From assembly GCF_030413615.1 (NCBI RefSeq), contig NZ_CP129236.1, positions 1,286,001-1,350,000 on the forward strand: DNA of 64,000 nucleotides, in the 5' to 3' direction. The notes beneath the pieces were generated by a model that searched no databases, was not told the origin of the DNA, and saw only the letters and a list, made by a program, of their open reading frames with translations. A program made the position numbers and the translations under genes. Numbering within the stretch: the stretch's first letter is position 1; every line of letters begins with the position of its first letter. The DNA comes from Planococcus shixiaomingii. Its GTDB lineage: Bacteria > Bacillota > Bacilli > Bacillales_A > Planococcaceae. This document shows, piece after piece, positions 1 to 8,347 of the stretch.

Positions 1-222
1 GAAGGCATGCATTTGTCAGGCTACATTAGCGAATACGATTTGAAGATCGCCAAAAAACTGGCTTTTGTCTTATCAGGCGGAAAAGTTCCATACGGCACAT
101 TAGTGGATGAACAATACTTGCTCGATTTAGAGCGTGAAGCATTCTTAAGTTTAGTAGCACAACCGAAAACACAGCAGCGCATGCAGCATATGCTCGTTAA
201 AGGCAAACCGCTGCGCAATTAA
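1..222 (+). CDS. fadN: 3-hydroxyacyl-CoA dehydrogenase FadN, C-terminal end (partial)
   Basis: The reading frame is open from the left edge of the window to a TAA at 220-222, so this is the last 73 codons of a gene that starts outside. The residues are helical and charged (FVLSGGKVPYGTLVDEQYLL, then LEREAFLSLVAQPKTQQRMQ) and fit the C-terminus of the FadN/FadB-type enzyme that hydrates and oxidises acyl-CoA intermediates in beta-oxidation. fadA starts only 31 bases downstream, as in the fadNAE operon of Bacillus subtilis. The assignment rests mainly on this context; no NAD-binding or active-site residues lie in the visible part. Confidence 0.85.
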   Translation, partial: EGMHLSGYISEYDLKIAKKLAFVLSGGKVPYGTLVDEQYLLDLEREAFLSLVAQPKTQQRMQHMLVKGKPLRN

Positions 223-253
223 TCGGAAACAAGAATTAGAGGAGGAAACACAC

Positions 254-1429
254 ATGCGCGAAGCAGTAATCGTATCCGGTGCTCGGACACCGGTCGGAAA
301 AGCAAAAAAAGGATCTCTCGCAACTGTACGCCCGGATGATTTCGGCGCATTGGTTGTTAGAGAAGCATTAAACCGGGCAGATGGCTATGACGGACCTATC
401 GATGATTTGATCATGGGTTGTGCGATGCCAGAAGCGGAACAAGGCATGAATATTGCCCGCAACATCGGCGCACTTGCTGGTCTACCTGAAACCGTATCAG
501 CTGTAACGATCAACCGTTTCTGTTCATCCGGATTGCAATCAATCGCTTATGCGGCTGAACGCATTATGGTCGGTTCGGCAGAAGCGATCATTGCCGGCGG
601 TGTGGAATCAATGAGCATGGTACCGATGATGGGCAACGTCATCCGCCCGAATGCGAAATTGGCAGAAACTGCGCCTCAGTATTATATGAGCATGGGCCAC
701 ACGGCAGAACAAGTAGCAACGCAATACGGCGTCAGCCGTGAAGACCAGGATGCATTTTCAGTCCGTTCACACGAAAAAGCGGCGGTTGCCATCGCAGAAG
801 GCCGTTTCGTCGAACAGATTGTTCCTGTAGAAGTTGTGCAGCGCTTTGTTGATGAAAACAATAAATACCAAGAAAAGAAATTCATGTTCGAAATGGACGA
901 AGGCGTCCGCCACGGCACGACTATCCAAACTTTAAACAAGCTGCGTTCTGCCTTCTCGGCACGCGGCACGGTAACCGCCGGCAACTCGTCTCAAACGTCT
1001 GACGGCGCAGGAGCACTTCTCGTCATGGATCGTGAAAAAGCGGAAGCGCTAGGGCTTAAACCGATCGCCAAATTCCGTTCATTCGCAACAGGCGGCGTTC
1101 CACCGGAAGTAATGGGCATCGGCCCGATTGTCGCTATTCCAAAAGCATTGAAACTTGCCGGTTTAACGATTGAAGACATCGACGTCTGGGAACTGAACGA
1201 AGCATTCGCATCGCAATCGCTTGGCGTCATCCGCCATTTGAACATTGATATTGACAAAGTCAACTTCAACGGCGGCGCCATCGCACTAGGCCATCCGCTT
1301 GGAGCGACTGGCACGATTTTGACGCTTCGCATGATGAGCGAGTTAAAGCGCCAAGGCAAGCAATTCGGCGTCGTTACAATGTGCATCGGCGGCGGTATGG
1401 GCGCAGCAGGCGTCTTTGAAATGCTTTAA
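254..1429 (+). CDS. fadA: acetyl-CoA acyltransferase (3-ketoacyl-CoA thiolase) FadA
   Basis: A 391-residue thiolase, the usual length for the family. It cleaves 3-ketoacyl-CoA with CoA to give acetyl-CoA, the last step of each beta-oxidation cycle. The nucleophilic cysteine lies in NRFCSSGLQS (Cys90), the catalytic histidine in ALGHPLGATG (His347), and the second cysteine in the C-terminal motif CIGGGMGAAG (Cys377). The ATG at 254 follows an AGAGGAGG ribosome site. It is the second gene of a fadN-fadA unit; fadE follows after a 367-base gap filled by a repeat. All catalytic residues are intact, so the identity is secure. Confidence 0.97.
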   Translation: MREAVIVSGARTPVGKAKKGSLATVRPDDFGALVVREALNRADGYDGPIDDLIMGCAMPEAEQGMNIARNIGALAGLPETVSAVTINRFCSSGLQSIAYAAERIMVGSAEAIIAGGVESMSMVPMMGNVIRPNAKLAETAPQYYMSMGHTAEQVATQYGVSREDQDAFSVRSHEKAAVAIAEGRFVEQIVPVEVVQRFVDENNKYQEKKFMFEMDEGVRHGTTIQTLNKLRSAFSARGTVTAGNSSQTSDGAGALLVMDREKAEALGLKPIAKFRSFATGGVPPEVMGIGPIVAIPKALKLAGLTIEDIDVWELNEAFASQSLGVIRHLNIDIDKVNFNGGAIALGHPLGATGTILTLRMMSELKRQGKQFGVVTMCIGGGMGAAGVFEML

Positions 1430-1475
1430 ATCTGCTGCTATATAATTCGTTTCAATTTAGTAAGCGATCAAAAGC

Positions 1476-1570
1476 CGCTTCGACCGCTCAGAGGATGGCT
1501 CACGCTAGAAGCCAGGCCGCTTCGCTTGCCAGTCTTCTAGCTTCGCTCACCTCATGGTCGCGTCGGCGCT
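1476..1570. repeat. palindromic intergenic repeat, module 1 (copy A)
   Basis: This GC-richer palindromic stretch lies between fadA and fadE. It contains a hairpin GCTAGAAG (1504-1511) / CTTCTAGC (1534-1541), followed by GCTTCGCTCACCTCATGG. A related copy is at 30828-30918, where the same stem reads CAAGAAG/CTTCTTG, so both arms change together. Shared blocks include CGCTTCG, GAGGATGGCT and AGAAGCCAGG. No reading frame or known regulatory motif is seen. Confidence 0.7.
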
Positions 1571-1633
1571 TGTGAATAAATCAAAATTTAAGAGATGCGA
1601 ATTCGTCACTATTCTTATTAAATTTAAGATATG

Positions 1634-1751
1634 AAGGAAAACAGCGGAGACGCCTGCGGGATAGCGAGACAGCCGAGACCCCGCAGGGAGCGAAGCGACC
1701 GAGGAGGCTTGGCGCTCGCCCGCGGCAAGCGCAGCTGTTTTGCGGAATATC
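1634..1751. repeat. palindromic intergenic repeat, module 2 (copy A)
   Basis: The element begins AAAACAGCGGAGACGCCTGC and ends AGCGCAGCTGTTTTGCGGAA followed by TATC; the terminal AAAACAGC/GCTGTTTT arms are complementary. The interior holds GCGAGACAGCCGAGACCCCG and further purine-rich blocks. The ends recur at 30974-31054 with a much shorter interior, and again, heavily reduced and inverted, at 3700-3745. It ends about 45 bases before the fadE start codon. Confidence 0.75.
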
Positions 1752-1796
1752 TATAGAAAACTAAATATAACCAACAAAATATAGGAGGAATATAAA

Positions 1797-3578
1797 ATGG
1801 AACAGCAAAAAACATTGATCAAAGGCGGCAGTTTCTTAATCGAAGAGGCGGATCTTTCACGCGTTTTCACACCGGAAGACTTTACAGATGAGCACAAAAT
1901 GATCGCTAAAACGACCGAGGAATATGTAGAAAACGAAGTAATGCCGGTTGTCGAAAACTTGGAAAACCATGAATTTGAACATTCCGTTCGTTTGTTGAAA
2001 TCAGCTGGCGACCTTGGCCTTCTTGGTGCAGACGTTCCTGAACAGTATGGCGGCCTTGGATTGGACAAAATCGCTTCTGCGTTAATCGCTGAAAAAATGT
2101 CGAAAGCGGGCGGTTTCGGAATCACACACGGCGCGCACGTCGGAATCGGGTCATTGCCGATCGTCTTATTCGGCAACGAAGAACAAAAACAAAAATACTT
2201 GCCGCTTCTAGCAACAGGCGAAATGATCGCTGCTTACGCATTGACTGAACCAAGTTCTGGATCAGACGCACTTGGCGCGAAAACGACAGCGAAATTGAAC
2301 GAAGCTGGAACACATTATGTATTGAACGGCGAAAAACAGTGGATTACCAATGCAGGATTCGCTGACGTCTTCATCGTTTACGCGAAAATTGATGGCGAAC
2401 AATTCTCAGCTTTCATTGTGGAGCGCGAATATGACGGTGTATCCGTTGGACCGGAAGAAAAGAAAATGGGAATTAAATCCTCTTCAACCCGCACATTGGT
2501 CTTGCAGGATGCGCTAGTACCTGTTGAGAACTTATTAGGGGAAGCTGGCCGTGGCCACGTTATTGCGTTTAATATTTTGAACATCGGCCGCTATAAATTG
2601 GGTGTCGGTACAATCGGCGGAGCTAAATATGCGATGGAAATTACGATTCCATACACTAATCAGCGCCAGCAATTCAAAACACCGATTTCCTCATTCAACT
2701 TGACGCGTGAAAAATTGGCGACAATGGGATCTCATTTGTATGCACTTGAAAGTTCTGTCTACCGCACAGTCGGTTTGTTTGAAGACCGCATGAGCGGATT
2801 TACGGATGAAGAACATGCCAACGGTAAATTGGTGGCGGATTCAATTGCTGAATTTGCAGTCGAATGCTCAATGAACAAATTTTTTGGAACAGAAACGCTG
2901 GATTACATTGTTGACGAAGGCGTTCAATTACACGGCGGCTATGGTTTCATGCAGGAATACCCGATTGAAAAAGCATACCGCGATTCCCGCATCAACCGCA
3001 TTTTCGAAGGAACAAACGAAATCAATCGTTTATTAGTTCCAGGCACATTAATCCGTAAAGCGATGAAAGGCGATCTTCCGTTGTTCCAGCACGCTCAAAA
3101 GCTGCAAGAAGAACTATTAATGATGATGCCGGAGGAAGTCGGTACAGAAGCATTGGCGCAAGAAAAATACTTGGTCCGAAATGCTAAGAAAATCGCATTG
3201 CTTGCGGCTGGCCTTGCAGTACAAACTTACGGTCCAAAACTAGAGCAAGAGCAGGAAGTGCTTGTCAACATCGCTGACATCGTTTCAAACGTCTTTGCCA
3301 TGGAATCAGCGGTCTTGCGTACTGAAAAAGCAATCGCAGCTTCCGCTGAAGAAAAGGCTCAGCAAAAACTTCTTTACACACAAATCTATTGCCAAGAAGC
3401 GTTCGACAAAATTGAGAAAGACGCGAAAGAAACATTGCTTGCTGCAATCGAAGGCGACAACCAGCGCATGATGCTGTCTGCTCTTCGTAAACTGACGCGC
3501 TCAACTCCTTATAACGTCATCGCGAAAAAACGCGAAGCCGCTGTGAAATTGATCGAAGCAGAAAAATACGTCGTGTAA
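1797..3578 (+). CDS. fadE: acyl-CoA dehydrogenase FadE
   Basis: A 593-residue FAD enzyme that oxidises acyl-CoA to trans-2-enoyl-CoA, the first step of beta-oxidation. The N-terminal helical and middle beta domains carry the family signature ALTEPSSGSDA, and the C-terminal flavin domain carries QLHGGYGFMQEYPIEKAYRD and RIFEGTNEINR. About 180 further residues follow the usual end of the fold, typical of the long VLCAD/FadE class rather than the 380-residue short-chain enzymes. The ATG follows ATAGGAGGAA. It is probably in the same regulon as fadN-fadA but is separated from fadA by two repeat modules. Confidence 0.96.
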   Translation: MEQQKTLIKGGSFLIEEADLSRVFTPEDFTDEHKMIAKTTEEYVENEVMPVVENLENHEFEHSVRLLKSAGDLGLLGADVPEQYGGLGLDKIASALIAEKMSKAGGFGITHGAHVGIGSLPIVLFGNEEQKQKYLPLLATGEMIAAYALTEPSSGSDALGAKTTAKLNEAGTHYVLNGEKQWITNAGFADVFIVYAKIDGEQFSAFIVEREYDGVSVGPEEKKMGIKSSSTRTLVLQDALVPVENLLGEAGRGHVIAFNILNIGRYKLGVGTIGGAKYAMEITIPYTNQRQQFKTPISSFNLTREKLATMGSHLYALESSVYRTVGLFEDRMSGFTDEEHANGKLVADSIAEFAVECSMNKFFGTETLDYIVDEGVQLHGGYGFMQEYPIEKAYRDSRINRIFEGTNEINRLLVPGTLIRKAMKGDLPLFQHAQKLQEELLMMMPEEVGTEALAQEKYLVRNAKKIALLAAGLAVQTYGPKLEQEQEVLVNIADIVSNVFAMESAVLRTEKAIAASAEEKAQQKLLYTQIYCQEAFDKIEKDAKETLLAAIEGDNQRMMLSALRKLTRSTPYNVIAKKREAAVKLIEAEKYVV

Positions 3579-3610
3579 TTAAAGATATAAAGAATGTAAC
3601 ATTTAGAAAC

Positions 3611-3648
3611 AAAGGCTCCGGAATGATTAAATTCCGGGGCTTCTTTTG
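3611..3648 (+). terminator. intrinsic terminator after fadE
   Basis: Stem GCTCCGGAAT (3615-3624) / ATTCCGGGGC (3631-3640) with one G-T wobble, followed by TTCTTTT. Confidence 0.85.
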
Positions 3649-3699
3649 GTTTTATGCAATGTTAAAATTCTCTATCGATATCTTCTTCCTAATGGTATG

Positions 3700-3745
3700 G
3701 AGCAAACAGCTACGCTTTCCTGCTGGAGTTTCTGCTGTTTTGCTC
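3700..3745. repeat. degenerate, inverted copy of repeat module 2
   Basis: The arms GAGCAAACAGC (3700-3710) and GCTGTTTTGCTC (3734-3745) form a hairpin with a single bulge. Read on the minus strand, the segment matches the outer ends of module 2 (AGCAAAACAGC...CGTAGCTGTTT) with most of the interior missing. The rest of 3649-3882 holds only the promoter region of yusI as far as I can see. Confidence 0.5.
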
Positions 3746-3882
3746 AAAGGCTGCGAAAACCTATAACCTGAATGTTACCTTCACCTTGTGAATGAAGCGA
3801 AATGAACAGCTTTCAAGCTTTTGTTTATTGCATCGACTGGCCGCATTTATTTTGCTAAGCTAAAGAAAAAGGAGGTTACACC

Positions 3883-4236
3883 ATGATTCAATTTTACGCA
3901 TACCCAAAATGCTCGACTTGCCGAAACGCCAAGAAATGGCTGGATGCTAATGGGGCTGAATATACTGCAATCCATATCGCTGAAACGCCGCCGTCTGCTG
4001 AAGAGCTGCAAAAGATATATCAAGCAAGCGGCCTCGAGCTGAAAAAGTTCTTCAACACGAGCGGCCAGAAATACCGTGAGCTTGGTTTGAAAGACAAATT
4101 GCCTGCGATGAGTGAAGAAGATCAACTCGAACTGTTAGCTTCAGACGGTATGCTGATCAAGCGGCCGCTTGCTTTTGATGGCGAAAAAGTGACGCTTGGG
4201 TTCAAAGAAACGGACTATGAAAATACCTGGAAGTAA
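3883..4236 (+). CDS. yusI: ArsC/Spx-family thioredoxin-fold protein YusI
   Basis: A 117-residue protein of the ArsC-like superfamily. The N-terminal motif YPKCSTCRNA (Cys10, Cys13) is the CXXC redox site and the C-terminal part has IKRPL, as in ArsC/Spx proteins. It has no recognisable RNA-polymerase-binding features that I can call, so a reductase-like role is only inferred; the B. subtilis counterpart is functionally unassigned. The ATG follows a strong AAAGGAGG. Its position between fadE and gcvH is the same as in B. subtilis. It appears monocistronic or co-transcribed into gcvH (78-base gap, no terminator seen). Confidence 0.88.
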   Translation: MIQFYAYPKCSTCRNAKKWLDANGAEYTAIHIAETPPSAEELQKIYQASGLELKKFFNTSGQKYRELGLKDKLPAMSEEDQLELLASDGMLIKRPLAFDGEKVTLGFKETDYENTWK

Positions 4237-4314
4237 GTCGAGACGATTGTTGTATTTCATAGGCGATTATGTCAAACTGAAAGTGAGCACAATACATATT
4301 TTGGAGGGGTCTAG

Positions 4315-4695
4315 ATGAACACACCGCAAGAGCTACGTTATTCAAAAGAACATGAATGGGTTAAACTTGAAAACGGTACTGCCCGCATTGGCATCACGCA
4401 TTTTGCGCAAGCTGAGCTTGGCGATATCGTATTTGTTGAACTACCGCAAGTAGGCGACGAATTGAAGAAAGACCAGCCTTTTGGCAGCGTTGAATCTGTT
4501 AAAACGGTTTCTGAGCTTTATGCGCCGATTAGCGGCCGTGTGGTTGAAGTGAACTCTGAGCTTGACGATAGCCCTGAGTTTGTCAATGAGTCCCCGTATG
4601 AGCAGGCTTGGATGGTTGTCATTGAAGAAGTTGTTGAAGCCGAGGTCAATGAATTGATGACTGCTGAGCAATATGAGAAAATGATTAATGAATAA
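4315..4695 (+). CDS. gcvH: glycine cleavage system H protein (lipoyl carrier)
   Basis: A 126-residue H protein. It carries the aminomethyl group between the P and T proteins of the glycine cleavage system on a lipoyl-lysine, and in Bacillus it also serves as the entry point of lipoate assembly. The lipoylated lysine is Lys63 in [13 protein letters not shown]. The start ATG follows TTGGAGGGG. The gcvT/gcvP partners are not in this window; gcvH stands alone as in B. subtilis, which fits the lipoate-relay role. A strong terminator follows directly. Confidence 0.97.
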   Translation: MNTPQELRYSKEHEWVKLENGTARIGITHFAQAELGDIVFVELPQVGDELKKDQPFGSVESVKTVSELYAPISGRVVEVNSELDDSPEFVNESPYEQAWMVVIEEVVEAEVNELMTAEQYEKMINE

Positions 4696-4701
4696 GACCC
4701 G

Positions 4702-4730
4702 AAAGCGCCTCTTGTTTGGCGCTTTTTTTT
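4702..4730 (+). terminator. intrinsic terminator after gcvH
   Basis: Perfect 8-bp stem AAAGCGCC (4702-4709) / GGCGCTTT (4718-4725) with an 8-base loop and a run of eight T. Confidence 0.93.
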
Positions 4731-4756
4731 CATCATAACGAGCGGGGTGTGGACCT

Positions 4757-5095
4757 ATGAACAAAGTGATTGTTGTCGAAGGGCTTACCGATAAAACAAG
4801 AATTGCACCGCTGATTGCTGAACCTGTAACAATTCTCTGTACGAATGGCACCGTCAGTGCGACGAGGCTGGAGGAATTGTTGCTTCCTTACGAAGGCTTG
4901 GACATCATCGTTCTTCTGGATGCTGACAAGTCAGGAGAGCAGTTGAGGAAATTAGTGAAACGTGAATTTCCCGAAGCGAGGCATTTTTATATCAATCGCA
5001 GTTATAAAGAAGTCGCAACAACACCAATACGGATCCTGCTTGACGTGCTCATCAGCGCCAACATTCGGGTCAATCAGTTATTAGCCGAAGGATGA
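4757..5095 (+). CDS. yusF: small toprim-domain protein YusF
   Basis: A 112-residue single-domain toprim protein. The N-terminal IVVEGLTDKTRIAPL supplies the conserved glutamate, and DIIVLLDADKSGEQLRKL supplies the DxD pair, the metal-binding residues of the toprim fold found in topoisomerases, primases and RNase M5. It resembles stand-alone RNase M5-like toprim proteins, but no substrate can be assigned. The start follows GGGGTGTGG. Its stop lies 6 bases before yusE, so the two are translationally close and probably one operon. Confidence 0.85.
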   Translation: MNKVIVVEGLTDKTRIAPLIAEPVTILCTNGTVSATRLEELLLPYEGLDIIVLLDADKSGEQLRKLVKREFPEARHFYINRSYKEVATTPIRILLDVLISANIRVNQLLAEG

Positions 5096-5101
5096 TCGAA
5101 T

Positions 5102-5428
5102 ATGAATGAATGGACACATAAAGAATGGCTTAAAGAAAAAAACAGGCATCAAGTAACAGCTTTTTACTTGTATACTCCGATGTGCGGAACATGCCAAGTG
5201 GCGTCGAAGATGCTCGATATTATTCGAGAGCTGTTGCCGGATTTGAATATCGGCAAGGCCAATTTGAATTTCGTACAGGAGATTGCCGCTTTGTATGAAG
5301 TGGAAAGTGTGCCATGCCTGATTCTTACAGAAAATGGCGTGGTGAAGGAAAAGATTTATGCTTTTCATTCCGTCCCTTTTTTATACGAAAAATTAAAAGT
5401 GGTTGACGCAACGAGTCGTGCATGGTAA
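5102..5428 (+). CDS. yusE: thioredoxin-like protein YusE
   Basis: A 108-residue thioredoxin-fold protein with the redox motif YTPMCGTCQVA (CGTC) near residue 28 and a cis-proline loop ESVPCL. It has no signal peptide, so it acts in the cytoplasm. The CGTC motif differs from CGPC of classical thioredoxin, and the specific partner is unknown. It starts 6 bases after yusF and uses an AAGGATGATC ribosome site overlapping the yusF stop. The next element is the SAM riboswitch of the met operon. Confidence 0.88.
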   Translation: MNEWTHKEWLKEKNRHQVTAFYLYTPMCGTCQVASKMLDIIRELLPDLNIGKANLNFVQEIAALYEVESVPCLILTENGVVKEKIYAFHSVPFLYEKLKVVDATSRAW

Positions 5429-5460
5429 ATTGGATTTCTGATTACAAATTTAATATCGTA

Positions 5461-5630
5461 CTCTTATTAAGAGAGGTGGAGGGAAGTGCCCTATGAAGCC
5501 CGGCAACCGTCATGAAAATGAAATGGTGCCAATTCACACAAAGCGTAAGCTTTGGGAGATGAGAGATCGGTGTCCGTATATATTTGCGTATACCCTTCTG
5601 CTCAGTTCTGCGCAGAAGGGTATTTATTTT
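5461..5630 (+). promoter_or_regulatory. SAM-I riboswitch (S-box) with terminator
   Basis: The aptamer shows the S-box core AAGAGAGGTGGAGGGAAGTG, GAAGCCCGGCAACC and GGTGCCAATTC, closed by GATGAGAG. The P1 helix pairs CTCTTATT (5461-5468) with GATGAGAG (5558-5565) allowing G-T pairs. The expression platform is the perfect hairpin ATACCCTTCTGC (5590-5601) / GCAGAAGGGTAT (5612-5623), followed by TTATTTT. When SAM is high, transcription of metNIQ should stop here. This is the canonical arrangement upstream of methionine transport operons. Confidence 0.97.
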
Positions 5631-5649
5631 GAGCTGGGAGTGTTAATAG

Positions 5650-6675
5650 ATGATTGAATTAAAACAAGTGACGAAAAAATACGACACTGGAAAAGGCACG
5701 CTTACGGCAGTAGACGGGGTTGACTTGTCAATTTCCACTGGCGAGATTTTCGGCATTATCGGATATAGCGGAGCAGGGAAAAGTACCTTGATCCGTCTAT
5801 TAAACGGACTGGAGAAACCGACATCCGGTACAGTCCAAATCAACGATCAAGTTATTACGGCGATTAAAGGGAGCGAACTTAGAAAGGCTCGCCAGAAAGT
5901 CAGCATGATTTTTCAGCACTTTAATCTTTTGTGGTCGAGAACTGTAAAAGAGAACATTGCTTTTCCTTTGGAAATCGCAGGAGTTCCAAAAAACAAGCGG
6001 GATGCAAGAGTGATGGAGCTGGTGGAACTGGTTGGCTTGGCTGGCCGGGAGAATGCTTATCCTTCCCAGCTTTCAGGCGGCCAGAAACAGCGCGTGGGCA
6101 TCGCCCGTGCCTTGGCCAATGACCCTGAAGTGCTGCTTTGCGATGAAGCGACATCTGCGCTTGATCCAGAAACAACCGACGCTATTTTGGATTTGTTGGT
6201 GGACATCAACAAGCGCTTAGGCTTAACAATTGTCTTAATAACACATGAAATGCATGTCATCCGGAAAATCTGCCACCGCGTCGCAGTTATGGAAGGCGGA
6301 CGCGTCGTAGAACTTGGCGATGTGCTTAGCGTCTTCCAAGCTCCGAAAGAACCAATTACAAAGCGTTTTGTCGCGCAAGTGACGGAAACCGAAGACTCGC
6401 ACGAGACGATCAAAAACTTGCGGGAACTATACCCGACCGGTGATTTGGTGAAACTGCTGTTTGTCGGCGATCAAACCGAACAGCCGATTTTGACGAAATT
6501 GATCCGGACTAATCCGGTGGAAGTCAACATCGTCCAAGGAAAAATCTCGCATACACAGCGAGGCGCTTATGGAACGTTGATTTTGCAGTTGAAAGGAACG
6601 AGCACAGAAATTGCGAACGCCATCGCATTTTTAAACAACGAAAACATCCAGACAGAGGTGATGGCAAATGATTGA
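5650..6675 (+). CDS. metN: methionine ABC transporter ATP-binding protein MetN
   Basis: A 341-residue ATPase powering methionine import. Walker A is GYSGAGKST (38-46), the signature is LSGGQKQRVGIARAL, and Walker B is VLLCDEATSALDPET. After the ABC domain (about 1-245), the C-terminal 75 residues form the NIL/ACT-like domain typical of MetN, which binds methionine and inhibits transport in characterised members. It is directly under the SAM riboswitch and overlaps metI by 8 bases, indicating translational coupling. Confidence 0.98.
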   Translation: MIELKQVTKKYDTGKGTLTAVDGVDLSISTGEIFGIIGYSGAGKSTLIRLLNGLEKPTSGTVQINDQVITAIKGSELRKARQKVSMIFQHFNLLWSRTVKENIAFPLEIAGVPKNKRDARVMELVELVGLAGRENAYPSQLSGGQKQRVGIARALANDPEVLLCDEATSALDPETTDAILDLLVDINKRLGLTIVLITHEMHVIRKICHRVAVMEGGRVVELGDVLSVFQAPKEPITKRFVAQVTETEDSHETIKNLRELYPTGDLVKLLFVGDQTEQPILTKLIRTNPVEVNIVQGKISHTQRGAYGTLILQLKGTSTEIANAIAFLNNENIQTEVMAND

Positions 6676-7336
6676 ATCATTATTTCCGAACGTAAATTGG
6701 GAGAAAATGTGGGAAGCCACAATTGAAACACTTTATATGACTGCCATGTCGACATTCTTTACGTTTGTCATCGGGCTAATTCTTGGCATCGTATTATTCT
6801 TAACAGCGCCTAAACAACTGTGGGCCAATAAAATTGTTAACTGGCTGACAGGAGCATTCGTCAATATCTTCCGTTCTATTCCTTTCATCATCTTGATCAT
6901 TTTATTGATTCCTTTCACAAGTTTCTTGATCGGAACGATACGCGGACCAAATGCCGCATTGCCGGCGCTCATTATCGGGGCAGCACCGTTTTATGCACGC
7001 ATGGTGTTAATTGCGCTGAAAGAAATTGATAAAGGCGTAATTGAAGCTGCGCGCTCAATGGGGGCGACTACGTGGACTATTATCCGCAAGGTTCTCCTTC
7101 CTGAATCCAAGCCAGCCTTGATTTCAGGGATTACGGTTACAGCAATCGCACTTGTCGGCTATACAGCAATGGCAGGGATCATTGGAGCAGGTGGGCTCGG
7201 AACACTGGCTTTTCTTGACGGTTTTCAAAGAAGCCGTGAAGATGTCACTGTGATGGCTACAATTTTAATATTGATCATTGTTTTTGCCATCCAGTTTATC
7301 GGCGATTTTATCACAGTACGTTCTGACAAACGGTGA
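6668..7336 (+). CDS. metI: methionine ABC transporter permease MetI (MetP)
   Basis: A 222-residue integral membrane permease with five predicted spans and the cytoplasmic coupling loop EAARSMGATTWTIIRKVLLP (EAA motif), which docks on MetN. The start ATG lies inside the end of metN. With MetN and MetQ it makes a complete D/L-methionine importer. The length and motif are normal for the family. Confidence 0.97.
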   Translation: MIESLFPNVNWEKMWEATIETLYMTAMSTFFTFVIGLILGIVLFLTAPKQLWANKIVNWLTGAFVNIFRSIPFIILIILLIPFTSFLIGTIRGPNAALPALIIGAAPFYARMVLIALKEIDKGVIEAARSMGATTWTIIRKVLLPESKPALISGITVTAIALVGYTAMAGIIGAGGLGTLAFLDGFQRSREDVTVMATILILIIVFAIQFIGDFITVRSDKR

Positions 7337-7390
7337 ATACGGTTATTCCGTTGCCATATAAAACAACTTAGAAAAAGGGGAGAAATTTAC

Positions 7391-8200
7391 ATGAAGAAAC
7401 TTTTAGTAGGTACATTGTTGGCAGCTTTGACTTTGGCTGGCTGCGGAAGCGGTTCGGGATCGGAAGAATCGAACACATTAAAAATCGGTGCTTCTAACGT
7501 GCCGCACGCTGAAATCTTAGAACAAGCTAAACCGCTTCTTGAAGAGCAGGGCGTAGAATTGCAAATCGAGACTTATCAAGATTACGTGTTGCCGAACCAA
7601 GATTTGGAATCAGGCGAAATTGACGCCAACTACTTCCAGCATGTTCCTTACTTAGAATCCCAAAAAAAGGATTTCGGTTATGACTTTGTAGATGCTGGCG
7701 GCATTCACATTGAGCCAATCGGAGTTTACTCTAAAAAATATTCAACATTGGATGAATTGCCAGAAGGCGCTACAATTTTGATGAGCAACTCGGTTGCCGA
7801 CCACGGCCGTATCTTGTCAATGCTTGAAGCAGAAGGTTTAATCAAATTGGCAGACGGTGTAGACAAAACTGCTGCAGAAGTTAGCGATGTTGTAGAAAAC
7901 CCGAAAAACATCGAATTTGATGCTAACTATGAAGCTGCATTGCTTGTGCAAATGTATGAATCAGGTGAAGGCGATGCAGTGTTGATCAACTCCAACTATG
8001 CAATCGACGCTGGCTTGAATCCTTTGGAAGATTCTATTGCTCTTGAAAGTTCTGACTCTCCTTACGTAAACATTATTGCGGTACGTGCAGGTGACGAAAA
8101 CAAAGAGAACGTCAAGAAGTTAGTAGAAGTTTTAAAATCGAAAGAGATCCAAGACTTCATGCTAGAAGAGTGGGGCGGCTCTGTCGTACCAGTTAAATAA
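7391..8200 (+). CDS. metQ: methionine-binding lipoprotein MetQ
   Basis: A 269-residue substrate-binding lipoprotein. A lipoprotein signal peptide ends in LTLAGC, with Cys18 as the lipidated residue. The mature part has the NlpA/MetQ features LKIGASNVPHAEIL, DANYFQHVPYL and the ALLVQMYESGEGDAVLINSN region that form the methionine cleft. The start follows AAAAGGGGAG. It is the last gene of the SAM-controlled operon and is followed by a terminator. Confidence 0.97.
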   Translation: MKKLLVGTLLAALTLAGCGSGSGSEESNTLKIGASNVPHAEILEQAKPLLEEQGVELQIETYQDYVLPNQDLESGEIDANYFQHVPYLESQKKDFGYDFVDAGGIHIEPIGVYSKKYSTLDELPEGATILMSNSVADHGRILSMLEAEGLIKLADGVDKTAAEVSDVVENPKNIEFDANYEAALLVQMYESGEGDAVLINSNYAIDAGLNPLEDSIALESSDSPYVNIIAVRAGDENKENVKKLVEVLKSKEIQDFMLEEWGGSVVPVK

Positions 8201-8205
8201 CAACC

Positions 8206-8230
8206 AAAGCATCCTTAGGGATGCTTTTTT
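8206..8230 (+). terminator. intrinsic terminator after metQ
   Basis: Perfect stem AAAGCATCC (8206-8214) / GGATGCTTT (8219-8227), TTAG loop, T-run. Confidence 0.93.
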
Positions 8231-8347
8231 ATTTGGGTAAAATAATAAAAATATTCCGCCTTTTAATGATTTGGTATTAATTTTTGGACTCCCATGTTAA
8301 TTTAGGATAATATTAAAAAAACATTTGTACACTCTGGGAGGACGTTT

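Noticed and set aside
1751..2176. Long minus-strand open frame opposite fadE
   Set aside because: It is in the complement of a well-conserved gene, has Pro/Ser-rich composition and no ribosome site, so it is a shadow of fadE.
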